DNA of 64,000 nt from Solen grandis (taxonomy: Eukaryota > Mollusca > Bivalvia > Adapedonta > Solenidae): NCBI GenBank assembly GCA_021229015.1, contig CM037788.1:41086049-41150048 (forward strand). Reading direction: 5' to 3'. A program made the position numbers and the translations under genes. Position 1 is the stretch's first letter. Every line of letters starts with the position of its first letter. Below are positions 1 to 14,900 of this stretch, piece by piece. The notes below the pieces were generated by a model. That model was not told the origin of the DNA, did no database searches, and worked only from the letters and a program-made list of their open reading frames with translations.

Positions 1-3135
<3,135 letters not shown>

Positions 3136-4290
3136 GGTGTAAATATTATCTTACATTCTTACGGTTCAAAGTCATGGTCACAACTGAAGGTAATGTAAAC
3201 CTTTGATCTTATGTCCTCTGCATATTTCCTTTCTTCTGGGCTGTCAAATGTTTACCTGAGTGAGAGTAACCCATGTCCCAATCATGAAAATTTAACCTTT
3301 GATCCCAACTTGAGGAATTTCAGTAAACTTAACCATGCTTGCTCAGTGTCAAAGTCACAATGAAAGGTCAACAGATACAATGTTTGATTTCGTGTCTGCT
3401 CTATATCTTCTCTTATGATTTATATTATATAGTCAGTTATTCACCTCAGTGAGACGATGTGCAGAACCCATGTCAGAATGATGGCAGCTCATGGCTAAGG
3501 TCACAATTGAAGGTCAACTGTTCCAACCTTTGATTTCATGTTCACTTAATATTTCCAGTAACCTTTAAAGGATATTCATTAAACTTTAGTAAAATGTTCA
3601 CCTCAGTAAGACAATGTGCAGAATACATGTGAAACCTATGACCGACCAAGGTCACAAATTAAGTTAAGGTCACAATCTTATGTCAAATACCGGCACAATA
3701 GCTCAGTGGTAAAGTGTCCGCTTTGCGTTCGGGAGGTCTTGGGTTCGAATCTCAGCCGGGATACTTCCTCCGGTGACAGCGTCAAACAAAAGGCGTATAA
3801 AATTGGTAACCAGACGAACCCTTGCCTGGAACTCGGTAAAATGGGGTTGACATAGGAACTCGTTACTCAGTACTTGTTCTACCCAGGAACTTGTCTCCCG
3901 TAGATCGGTGTTACACGCCGGGCACGTAAAAGAACCAAAGGCTTTATTCGCAAAAAGAGCTAGGGTGTCAAAACACCGACTCCTTGTATCCAACTACTAT
4001 CTCTTCCGTTGCAGTCTCTTCAGAAAAAAAACCCACTCGTAATGTCTAACATTGCAATTATAATTAGAAAACGATTGCTAGCCATTACAATAGAAGAAGA
4101 AATGGTTGGACCTTGTATTTCGTCATGGGTCACATGTTTGAATCTTGGATTTCATCATGGATCAAAAGCTTGGACCTTGGATTTCATTACTGAAGATATC
4201 CCATCAAGAAATTATATTGGTATACATCTCCTTCTACTCCGTTCGCCATTTTGCGCTGAGAGATATAGTTTTTAATATAGTCTTTTAGAT
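3136..4290 (+). repeat. Dispersed repeat block (CACCTCAGTGAGAC / AAGGTCAC family)
   Basis: Recurring phrases such as CACCTCAGTGAGACGATGTG, CAGAACCCATGTC, AAGGTCACA and CCTTTGATTTC are shared with 24513-24652, 25810-25950, 26695-26960 and 27185-27310. Its right end (GCCATTTTGCG then GAGATATAG, near 4245-4270) is matched at 28008-28032, so both blocks belong to one interspersed family of a style common in mollusc genomes. A SINE is nested inside. No coding capacity is visible. Confidence 0.6.
3690..3990 (+). repeat. tRNA-derived SINE
   Basis: The head has an A box (TAGCTCAGTGG at about 3699-3709) and a B-box-like GGTTCGAATC at about 3742, with CCGGC/GCCGG ends that could pair like an acceptor stem. 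The anticodon and T stems do not pair well, so it is not called as a functional tRNA. A body of about 230 bp follows, including ACGCCGGGCACGTAAAAGAA. This fits a tRNA-headed SINE inserted in the dispersed block. Confidence 0.7.
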
Positions 4291-4592
4291 TGCCTTGTTC
4301 AGATTAGTACGGTGTGGAATGTATTATTGAAATCATATATAATGTACTGTTTCAAAGACTTTTGCATTTTTAGCCCCAACAACATGATAAAAAGTTCATA
4401 CTTGTAAGAAGCACTAGGTAGCTTAAATAAATTGAATCAGGATATCATTGTTAAATTGCAGCGAGTGTAATAATATAGACTAAACAAGGGGACATAAAAA
4501 AGAACTATGTCATGGAAATAAAAAGAATGAAACATAACGTTGGTATGTTTGTTACATATGATATACACTCAGGTGTATAGGAGCATCATCAT

Positions 4593-4623
<31 letters not shown>

Positions 4624-5904
4624 AGCAGCAAAAACATAATGACGCAATAATCATAGTTTATAATTTAAGCTGCTTTTAGTTACTTGAAGAACTATGTTAA
4701 ATGTCGTTTTTGGCAATACCTATGCTATCTGAATTTGGATTTCTACGAGAAAATGGGTCAAACAAAGTAAATGCAACATAAAGATACTTTGTAATATATG
4801 CTTTTGATCCCTATCTTCACTGGCTTGCAAACAATTTTAAGAAATATCAAAACTTTTGAGAAAAAAAAATCAGATATTTTTTTTGGCCATGAAACACTTA
4901 CAAATATGTTTGTTATCAAACACTTTTTTTTCTGAAAACGTCTCATATCTATGCCAATTTAAATAGGAGTGCACATATTTTTAAGCAATTTAGGTTTAAT
5001 CTCCCCCCCACACACACACTTTAGCAATCTGGTATATCATAAACATATTTTTACATAGCTCTTTTTTATCAATATTTCTTACCTTGTTTACAATTGTATA
5101 TTCTTCTTGTGTATGCATGTTAGGACATTCGAGGACAGATTCAGTCCTTGACCAAGGCCAGGTCTATCTAGGTAACCACAAGTTGTCACCAGGGCCTTGA
5201 CAATATAATTGCTGATTCATAGTGCATTTATAAATACTCTAGTTTCACCTTCCTTAAAATACAGGTTTATCACGTGCTGATCTTATATATCAAGACGACA
5301 TGGTCGTTATTGTCGGAATTTTAATGGATTTCATTTTTATTTGTTAATGCGTATGAAATAAACAATATTTTACTTAAGGTATCCCGCCTCTTAATTCAAA
5401 ATGAAAAAAAACAAAACGTTTCGGCACATAATTATTTAAGCGCACTTTAAGTACTTTAAGTATTAGAAGAAAACATGTAATAAAGTCATTTTGATTTACT
5501 GGGGAGGGGGGTGGGGTGATACAATACAGCTGGATATATCGTTCTAATTAGAAACGTTGTGCCCCGCCAGGCCTTTGAAACTTGTAACACAAAATTGAGA
5601 TGCAAGAGCTCATAACTAAATACAACAATTAACAGTTGTCTTTTTTCCACAGTGAAAACATTAGAAATCTTATTTTAGTAACACATTTACAAATTTATCT
5701 ATAATTTGATATACATGATTAATATATGATAGTTTTACTTTATAGATCGTGTATAAATATATGTAATGTTTACTTTTTAATGTCGCGGATATTACTTTAC
5801 AAGTATTGCAATGCATTCTGTTTGAATTCCAATTCTCATGTTACTCTTCTAAACAGCTTTTGAGCACATACCTATACATATTTCAGTATGTAAAATTAAC
5901 ACTG
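4291..5904. other. AT-rich non-coding stretch
   Basis: Apart from the ATC/AGC microsatellite I see no exon-like segment, RNA gene or element boundary here. It may be intron of the DUOX gene whose exon lies at 6409, or intergenic DNA. Confidence 0.5.
4583..4630 (+). repeat. (ATC)n(AGC)n microsatellite
   Basis: Trinucleotide runs of ATC followed by AGC. No surrounding gene feature. Confidence 0.9.
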
Positions 5905-6019
5905 TTACTGTAAAAGTCATTAATTTTCGTGGGGGCAAATTTTCGTGAACTGTGAGGATGGATTTATCCACTAATGTTAATACAACGAAAATTGATTATT
6001 TATTTGACTTTACAGTACA
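5905..6019. mobile_element. MITE, TACTGTAAA...ATTTTCGTG family, copy 1
   Basis: Terminal inverted repeats read TTACTGTAAAAGTCA at the left and TGACTTTACAGTA at the right, with TTAATTTTCGTGG and CGAAAATTGA just inside. The length is about 115 bp with no coding capacity. Other copies or pieces lie at 7357-7400 (cut by a gap), 26973-27170 and 57601-57725. Confidence 0.7.
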
Positions 6020-6408
6020 CTGTATACTGAACAGAACAGTATCCACAGTATTCATTTAGACCATTTCACTCCGAAATGAGACGTAAGCCTACGTAAATCA
6101 ACGAGCACTTTCAGATCACCTAAACACGTGCTGGTGTAAACTTTCACACATTAGTTGTTAAATGGGAAATAAACATACATTTGAGATTTTCCCCAGTCAA
6201 TGATTGGTCAGTTTAAATCTGCAAATTATACCGGGTATTGCCAATCCCCCGATGAAATGGTCTATTTCCATAAATAAGTGTACCCGCGGACTTTGTTGTA
6301 TTACAGATTCAACGAAAAAATAATAACTTTTGCAGTAAAATGCATGCGTTAATTACTAGTTGCAGCACAAAACACGTGCATAAATCATTATATATTTTGT
6401 TTTTGAAG

Positions 6409-6596
6409 GCCAGTTGGTTGCACTTGAGTTGATAGACACGGACGATACCACGTGTCCAGTTGAATTGCTGACCATCCCAGTTCCTAGGTGCGACCCCGAA
6501 TTTGACCCGGAATGTTCCGGAAACCAGCGTTTGCCGTACGAAAGGATCGCTTATGACAAAGAAACTGGACAGTCCCCAAACATTCCCCGCAAACAG
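6409..6596 (+). CDS. DUOX: Single internal exon of dual oxidase (peroxidase domain)
   Basis: The exon is flanked by a pyrimidine-rich AG acceptor and a CAG|gtacgg donor. It is 188 nt (2 nt completing a Gly codon, then 62 codons). The translation starts QLVALELID, continues through CPVELLTIPVP, CDPEFDPEC and LPYERIAYDKETGQSP, and ends IPRKQ. The order Cys-Pro-x-Glu-Leu, Ile-Pro, Asp-Pro-x-Phe-Asp, Leu-Pro-(Phe/Tyr)-x-Arg, Asp-x-x-Thr-Gly-x-Ser-Pro, Pro-Arg is that of the extracellular haem-peroxidase-like domain of dual oxidases, which make hydrogen peroxide at the cell surface. Another animal haem peroxidase is possible, but the nearby DUOXA favours DUOX. DUOX proteins are about 1500 residues, yet no further exon of this gene is visible on either side. 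Confidence 0.75.
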
Positions 6597-7356
6597 GTAC
6601 GGGAACCAATGCCTGTCGATATTTGATGTGACATACATCACATTTGTAATCACATTCGTAGAAAATATGTTTCCAGTACAATTTATTTCGAACTTCAGGT
6701 CTTTCAGGTCTTTGACCAATTGTTGTATGTAAGAGGTAATGGTCATTGTACATAACTACAAACAATTTAATCTCAAAATATGTCTCGGAAATTATGCTTT
6801 TTATAATTATTTGTACAAAAAAACAACTTATCATGCAGTTCATTTTCTCTCAATGGAATTAGAAAAACATTTTGGATAACGAGAATCAGGTGCAGCGTTT
6901 CGATTCATATTGCGTTATGTGTTTGGTTTTCCCGTGTATTGATTCATGGTTAAAAAAAAGAGCTTCTACTGGAAGGTGTGAATGAACAATAAAGGTTATA
7001 ATCGAGTCTCGTTCTGGAAGGAATATAAGCTTAATGTTACAAGGGGTGTTTCAAAATCATGTAAAGATAGCTCTCATAAATATTTACGGTACGTTAGGCG
7101 TAATAAAACAAGTTGATATTTTCATAAACCCGTTTGTAACGACACTTAACTTGTTATGTCCTAGCATTCGGGTTATCACTGTTGCAAAACGCTGTTTTGC
7201 GTCACAGCCTCTAAAAGAAAGGAAAAATACGAAACAAGTTAGAAATAAAAAAAGAAAGAAAAAGAAGAAAAAAAAGGTTTTGCCAACCTACCGACTTTTT
7301 TTTTAGATGTTTGTGGAAACGAACAGTTTATTTTTTGCCGTATTTATGCGATAGTT
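6597..7356. other. Non-coding stretch after the DUOX exon
   Basis: AT-rich with A-rich runs near 7250-7280. No following DUOX exon is recognisable before the assembly gap at 7401. Confidence 0.5.
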
Positions 7357-7400
7357 GTAGTGTGAAATCATTAATTTTCGTGGGACACAAATTTTCGTTG
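7357..7400. mobile_element. MITE, ATTTTCGTG family, copy 2, cut by gap
   Basis: The left terminal part (GTGTGAAATCATTAATTTTCGTGG, written here only as its TCATTAATTTTCG core) runs directly into the N run. The rest of the element is lost in the gap. Confidence 0.65.
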
Positions 7401-7500
7401 NNNNNNNNNNNNNNNNNNNNNNNNNNNNNNNNNNNNNNNNNNNNNNNNNNNNNNNNNNNNNNNNNNNNNNNNNNNNNNNNNNNNNNNNNNNNNNNNNNNN
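7401..7500. other. Assembly gap (100 N)
   Basis: Exactly 100 N, the conventional placeholder for a gap of unknown size. The left edge lies inside a MITE. Order and distance across it are unproven. Confidence 0.97.
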
Positions 7501-8119
7501 GCGCTTTGATAAAGATTTCGAGGTTGATCACGATAAACCTTGTATAGTGGACAGTCTACTGGGATCACGCTTGTCGCGTCACGTCCAGTCACGTCACGTC
7601 ACGTTATCGTTGTGTCAGGTAACTGTTACCATTGATGCCTCATGTTCTGGCAATTGTGAAGGTCACTAATGCTGAATTTTGAAAACTGAAATTGATTGCC
7701 ATATTGGATAGCGGTGTTTCACTTTCTGTTGTACTAATGTTTAAAAAAAAACACATGGTTAATCTACAGAATAGAGTTTTAAACAATTACAGACTTCATC
7801 ATAAAACCACTAAGACCAATCCAATTTTCGTTTTGGGCATTGTCTGTACTTTAAAAGGTTCCCAGACATCCAGTTACGTAAATGAATAAGGTTAAAAGCT
7901 TTATCCTGGAGAAAATGTGAACATGAAAGTGGGGGGTCGTGCCCGCTTATAGACTGATAAGTTGTGATAATCTCTCGGATTTTGAGGTATTTATTAAAAT
8001 CAGTCCTGATTTTTAGGTGGTAGCTGCTTGAGACAGTGTGCATTTTAAACAGAAATCTATTGTTGATGGCAGGATTTAATATGGCCAATATGTAAAAGTG
8101 GTTGTAAAATTTAAGAGAG

Positions 8120-8550
8120 AGGGATATAAAATATATAATACAACAAGGTTATCCAAGTGCAAGTTTAAAGTATGTACATATATAATATATAATACAACAA
8201 GGTTATCCAAGTGCAAGTTTAAAGTATGTACATATATAATATATTATACAACAAGGTTATCCAAGTGCAAGTTTAAAGTATGTACATATATAATATATTA
8301 TACAACAAGGTTATCCAAGTGCAAGTTTAAAGGATGTACATATAAAATATATTATACAACAAAGTTATCCAAGTGCAAGTTTAAAGGATGTACATATAAA
8401 ATATATTATACAACAAGGTTATCCAAGTGCAAGTTTAAAGTATGTACATATAAAATATATTAATACAACAAGGTTATCCAAGTGCAAGTTTAAAGTATGT
8501 ACATATAAAATATATTATACAACAAAGTTATCCAAGTGCAAGTTTAAGGT
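8120..8550 (+). repeat. 54-bp tandem repeat
   Basis: About eight copies of a 54-bp unit containing GGTTATCCAAGTGCAAGTTT and ATGTACATATA. Because 54 is divisible by three, a 121-codon open frame arises with an 18-residue period; it has no other sign of being a gene. Confidence 0.9.
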
Positions 8551-9883
8551 ACACATCAAAGTCAGTAGCCTATCTACGTCAAATATTTCGAGTATCAAGT
8601 GTTACTAGTCAGTGGTCTCATGCCATTATTTTTAACATCACTATAAGATCGCTCGAACGTACTCAACAGATTATTTTGAACTTTAAATGTAAACCCTGTC
8701 ATTAATCTCCGCCTTGAAATAATCATGAGTTAACTTCGATTAAATGTCAAATGTATTAATTTATATCGATATTTTGACACAGTGCAATGCACTCTTCATG
8801 GACAGTATCGATCATTATAAACATACACATATTTATATAACTTAGTCAGCACAAAGGGTTTCCGATGGATATATTGAGATACGTCCGAAGGTTTTTATGA
8901 GGTATTATGTCATATCCCAATACGTCCGTCCGTCTGTCCGTTCGACCGCTAACATCTTGTCTGCGCGATAACTCCCGAACGGGTTGACATATTTGGAAAG
9001 TGTTTGGTCCACATGTTTATCCTAATAAAATGAAGACCACGTTCGATTTTTAGAGAAATCTATATTTTTGACACATGTATTACGCCTTTTCAACTTAGAA
9101 TTTGCAAAAAAAAGATCCACCTTGTTAGTGCTAGCTTGTGGAAATGACGATATTTTCCAAAGTTCAGTTTGTTTACCTTGGGATTTGGATTGTTGTAGAT
9201 GTGAAAATAAAATAAATAAGATTGAAAATTCGTGCTTTGGGAAGTTTCTTCAATGTTATAGTGTATGTGTACACACAACACACACACACACGAGTTGTCC
9301 AACATTCAGAATGAATTGACAGTCAAGACTAAAAGGTTTAGCTGGAAAATCAAGTTTTAAACTCTAGGGAAAAGAAAAACTGAAAGGGGTATTAGCTGTT
9401 GTAATATGCAAATTTGGGCAAAACTGCATGAATTTAAAGAACTTTTCAGAGGGGAGGCGCCTATAACAGCCACTGTTTAAGAAGGGAAAAAAGCCCTGTT
9501 GTTATTTAATTGTTCAATTTTTTCAAGATAAAATCCTGAAATCTCTGCGTATCTTTATGCTAAGTGTATTTTAAGTATGTTTTAGCTAATGTAGATCTAA
9601 ACAGATTTAAAAAAAAAAAAAACGGTATCTCAAGACCGAAGCTGAGGTATTTTATTTGAGGTCACTTGGACAGATCTTGTATATATTTACCTGAAGAAAG
9701 ATTGCAATCAAATGACTAAATGCGGTCATGGCAAATTTGTTTGCATAACATTCGAATTGTTTCCATGGGAAGAAAAGCATTTAGCCTCTTACCTGCTACG
9801 TGCGTCACCGCATGAAAGACGTGTGTTTTCTCTAGACGAACTCACAAATTGCACGCGTCTCTTTGGGTTTTTCTTTTAGATTT

Positions 9884-10045
9884 ACATCCCACCGACAACA
9901 TTTCATGCATTAAGTGATTACATTAGATAGGTGTGGAGTTGCCATACTGCAGTATTACACCGTAGACATAGCTGTCCCATTTGAATTACCCTGACCCCTG
10001 ACACAAGCTTTTGAATCCCCGAGCTGTGGGCTACTTTGGCGAAAT
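9884..10045 (-). repeat. SINE fragment (TGCCACACTGCAGTAT family), diverged
   Basis: Shares CATCCCACCGACA, GCCATACTGCAGTATTACA and GTAGACATAGCTG-like phrases with the better copies at 16966-17225 and 44541-44770, same orientation. The tRNA-like head is not clear. Confidence 0.4.
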
Positions 10046-10368
10046 AAGTATGATATGATGGGATCGAAAAGTAAGCTAATGAGGTGTGGGTAAAACAGAT
10101 CTGTTAATAATAACGCCATATTTTACATTACTTTATTGTATGTTTCACATCAATCAGCGTATGTTATTGTATAATAGTAATAGTAACAAGGATATATACA
10201 ATTTCATTTGTGCAAGAATGGGCGGCTTAATTCTATCTCTATTTCTGCTTATTCCGTTCTTATGTTGGATATATTGATTGATGATTATATTCCTAGATGA
10301 CTTTTTCCGAGGTGTTTACCCCAATAAAATGTACAGGGAAGTTCGAAGCCTTTGTTAATAGTTGACTC

Positions 10369-10425
<57 letters not shown>

Positions 10426-11640
10426 TTCTTTTTATTTCCAGAGATGGTACACTTTGATACGGCTAGTTTACAGTCTTGCAGTAGGGAGCATTATCCTAGG
10501 TAGTATATTTTAATGTGTGTGTTTGAATAGTTCTAAGCGTATATGCGCAAAAAAAAAAAAAAAAAAAAACTTAATTGCATTATTCCCTAGCCTAATTACA
10601 ACCATCCTGTTTCAATATGCATTTCAAACGTATCTAAAACAATAAAACAAGAAGTATTCAAGGACTGAGAGTCCTAATGTTGCGTTAAGCATAGCCAGGA
10701 ACAGAAAAGGAGAAAGAAAGACAAGTGGTATGAAATTGGAAATGTTTTCCATATTAAATGGATCTTGTACTTATTTTATCATTTTACTTTGAGGATAGAA
10801 CACACGTTTTTTTTGTTTTGTTTTTTTGTTTTTTTTTCTTGTTTTTTTTTTAAGGAATATTACATGCCATAGGTATGAGAATTGTACTGCGCGCCACTGG
10901 CGTACGTCACAAAATGTCATTCATGTAGTATTTTCAACGCAACACTTTCAACTGCATGTTTTGATACTTTGTATTTGCTGTGATATTGCGTGCTTGAAAT
11001 GTCTTAAAATATACCACTTTGATAGGTTTATATAACACATGACATATATAGATTATCAGATATTTACAAAGCTCGAAATCTAATTACTGTATAATTTTAC
11101 CCACATTTGTCATGTTATATAAATCAAAGAATCAAATAATTGTTCATTAAAAGCGTGAAAACCGACCAAAGCGAGACAGTTGTGCTATTAGGATATGTTA
11201 CTGATTTTCATCATTTAATGTATGGATGGTATAAATGACGTTTACGAGTTATGAACGTACAATCGTGGCTGGGTCGGCCATTATCGAACGTTTGCCTCAC
11301 TTCGTTCACATTACCGTAGGACAATGCATAAATATGTAAATATGACTTTAAATATATCCATAAGTAGACTGATATTGTCATCTCCTTTGAAACTGGAAGA
11401 TGCTTGATTCGTTTACTGATAATTGAATTCTAAACGCCTTTGAATTATTTCATTTTTTTACACATCTATCCAACAATAAAAAGATAATACTAACAATATG
11501 TTGTGTACAATATCTCTATTCATATAAACAATGTTAAAAACAGTTTTCGATATGAGTAATGTTATATTCATTATCATGCATTAGAGTCCAAGAACTTTAA
11601 CAAATATGTAACACTATGTGCGAGAGATTTTTTCTTCAGA

Positions 11641-11700
11641 TCATTATCATCATCATCATCATCATCATCATCTTAACAACTCTTAATTGATATCATCACA

Positions 11701-11750
<50 letters not shown>

Positions 11751-11751
11751 A

Positions 11752-11789
<38 letters not shown>

Positions 11790-11790
11790 T
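11641..11790. repeat. ATC and ATT microsatellites
   Basis: Runs of ATC, ACC and ATT trinucleotides ending about 45 bp upstream of the first visible DUOXA exon. Confidence 0.9.
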
Positions 11791-11836
11791 TTATTATAAT
11801 TAACTAATGCGTCATCGTATCGGTTTGTTTACACAG

Positions 11837-11971
11837 TGAGCCTGTTCGGGTACTGCTGGCAGCTAGGAGAGGTGGCGGTCCATGCACCCTACATCTACCG
11901 TAACGAAGGCAACATGAAAGGCACGCTTGGCGTGCGGGTTGGGCTACAGACAATCAACATCACTCTGCAAG
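11837..11971 (+). CDS. DUOXA: DUOXA exon (extracellular loop start)
   Basis: Acceptor ACACAG, donor CAAG|gtacgt. Enters with two bases of a split codon and leaves one. Encodes the segment from LFGYCWQLGEVAV to INITLQ, including the N-I-T sequon. Confidence 0.9.
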
Positions 11972-14900
11972 GTACGTTCGGCCAGGTTCTGGACCGACTC
12001 AACACTAGTCATACTTTTTGGTCACCTTGATTTCATCCTTAGACATCTCCTCATTTTTCAGATTTATCGTAACATTTCATAAATTCCAAGCTCAGCGGTC
12101 TAATGTTAGTGTTCAATGACCACGGATCCGGAGGTTGGGGGTTCGATTCCTGCTAGGGTCAAGAATCTCAAAACTTTCCAGGAAACAAAGTACTGGTCAT
12201 ACACTAGAACTATCGAAAGTAATTAATGTATACACAAAATCATTACTTTTCGTAGACATTAAGTAACCTGTAGTAAATGTATTGTATCCATTTTGAGGGC
12301 TGACCACAAAAACAGTCCCGTCTCCTTCTATTTCTATACAATTAGAAGAGTTTCACGGTCAGCCCTCGATGTATAAACACGCGAGGTGAATAATGAATGC
12401 AGGTGAATGTTTTGCTCCAGCATACCAATAATACTAGTACCAAATATTATATTCTGGAAATCTAATATATATATATATATATATCAAGTAAATCTGATAT
12501 AATCTTATAGACTCTATTGAAAGTACAGATTCCCTCCTACTAAACCACCTGGCAGGAGTTGATTTGTAGGCATTTTCTTTTACAGGTACCTTTTATGAAA
12601 GTGATTTCAGCTACAATGAGGAGTTATTGCTTGGAGACGGTAAGTCTCTTTTCTTTCTTTACATTTGTTTCGCTGATTTTGAAATAACGTTTCCTTGGTT
12701 ACTTCTGACTTATTCTTGGAAACCTTATTCTATTTCCGAAAGGAGAAACCTGACAAAGCATGATCAATCGTTTCATGTGTTATTTACGAGTCTCGTATGA
12801 GCACTTTTTTCCTGTATTGGTTTTTTAGATTCTGTAAAATTATATTGCAAAATAAATTTAAGTGACCTGAGCCGCAGATGTGTATAATTTTATTTGAGTC
12901 AGCATAACACATATAATGTGACATTAAAATCTAAATGCATTAAGATGGTCGTATTTCAATGGATCTATATTTAGTTGATTGATGATACATAAAAACAGAC
13001 ATATTTCAGACATTATGCATTCATAATTAGACACCTCCATAATTAGCTGGAATTTTGAAATGCTTTTTGAAATGCAACTTGCATTGATAATTAGACTATT
13101 ATAATTATACGTTTGAAATGTAAACTGCTTAAACGATTTTGTAATACTTTATCTAGTGTTGTATCACAAACCCAACTTGTGGAAAGCCCTGGACAGAGGG
13201 TTGCCGCAGCCACTCCTGACTGTAATTGACAATTTCCACGTCGACGAAGGTGGGCTTAGGTTCGGACGTTCTGTGTGGTTTGCCGGCTACTTCTGTAATA
13301 TCCTCCTATGGTATGATATCAGCCATTACACTATAGAAGAAAATTACTGTTTTAATGATTTCCATATCACATTGTTTATTAATATACATGTATCTATCAC
13401 TCATTGACTTTCTTATTCATTTCCTTCCTATCAGTTCGTTCGTTTCGTTTTTTTATCCCTCCGTCTGTCGATCGACCAGTTTATCTGTTAGACATTGTTT
13501 ATTAATATACATGTATCTATCACTCGTTGACTTTCTTATTCATTTCTTTCCTATCAGTTCGTTCGTTTCGTTTGGGTTTTTTTTTGTTTTTTTTTGTTTT
13601 TTTGTTGTTTTCTATTCCTCAGTCTGTCGATCGACCAGTTTATCTGTTAGTCGTTCTATTTAACGAAAATAACTGATGAATGTAATGGTTATAAGTCCCA
13701 ATGTAGATTGTAGAGTTTACGGTTAACTCGGAGGAGAATTTAAGACGATCGCGACTGTTTCTATTATCACACAAGAGTATATGTTGCACAATCACCGGTA
13801 ATGCAAATATAACAGTTTTCGTTTAAATAGAAACGCTAGATGATGGAAAAGTCTAGATCGAAAAAGGGTTGTGTGTTGTATTTCAGCTGCAAAGTTTTCT
13901 ATTCTGTTACCAGAAATTTTAACCGGTGTTAGGATAAATATTGCCGTAATTGTCTACTGTACTGTACATACCACGACGAATGACGTTACTCACTTCAAAG
14001 AAAAATGATTAAGAGGACCAGAATCTACAGCGCATGCGCGTCATTCCTGAGCGAAATGTACACGGGATTTCGATAGCAGGTCTACAGGCCTATATATATT
14101 TACATAAATGAATATTTATCAACTCCTAAATTTCCCCTGAGTAAATTCTCCACCAACATACTTAAAGTGTGTTTTCTTAAAGAATATGGTGACCTATTGT
14201 TTTTAAGCTTTTTTTTCTTATGAAGAAGTACCTAAAAAGTATTAATTGAAAAAAAAATAAGTTAAATCTGAATGTTTGAATATTAGAAAAAATAAAGTTA
14301 ATACAAATACTGTTGGTTTGTAATTTTTTTCAAAATAATGCTTTGTTTACTCATTAAATTTAATGTTACACCAATATCATAAAACTTACTAATAATTGTA
14401 AATCAATTGAAGAAAAAAATAGTTTTCATAGGTGAAATTTCATTCTAAACTTCTACTATATAGGGTATACTAATAAAATCAATCATATTTTTTTCTAAGG
14501 CTGGTGACCCCCCCCCCCTTTTTTTTATTATTTTTATTATTAGTAGTAGTAGATCAAATAATATACTAACAATATAACAATATACAAGGAACAAGGAATC
14601 GGGAAATTCTGAATTGAAACTTCATAGGTAGATAGATCTCAAGGAGGAGAAGTGCAGTGTATAAGAACTATAACTCTGTTTTAAAATAATTTAGGAGTTT
14701 TTTGCCATTTGTTATTTTTCATACTTGAGTTAAAGTCCCTGTAATGATTCCGCTACATTTCGGACCTCATGGCCTTTCACGGAAATAACCAAGATTAAGA
14801 AGCGGAACCATTCCAGGGACTTTACCTTAAATTTTGTCCGGAGCTCATATAGTATAATAAAGTACCCAGTGACAAAGCGCAGTTCGGGGAGCATCCGCCG

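Larger units (their letters stand above)
8561..11835. other. Non-coding stretch before the first visible DUOXA exon
   Basis: The N-terminal DUOXA exon or exons (first transmembrane segments, about 75 residues) should lie here or in the gap, but I could not find them. What is visible: a dispersed block with a CGTCCGTCCGTCTGTCCG tract near 8925-9050, a diverged SINE piece at 9884-10045, an (AT)n run at about 10371-10421, A and T runs near 10550 and 10810, and ATC/ATT microsatellites at 11641-11790. Confidence 0.5.

Noticed and set aside
3690..3761. Functional tRNA gene
   Set aside because: A and B boxes exist but the anticodon and T stems do not pair, and a SINE body follows.
7311..7592. Open frames across the N run at 7401-7500
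   Set aside because: The N run is unknown sequence; the frames are artefacts.
8098..8463. 121-codon protein with 18-residue repeats
   Set aside because: Produced by the 54-bp tandem repeat; AT-rich, no splice or homologue signs.
14031..14042. NRF1-like GCGCATGCGC promoter site
   Set aside because: A single motif inside a DUOXA intron with no other promoter signs.
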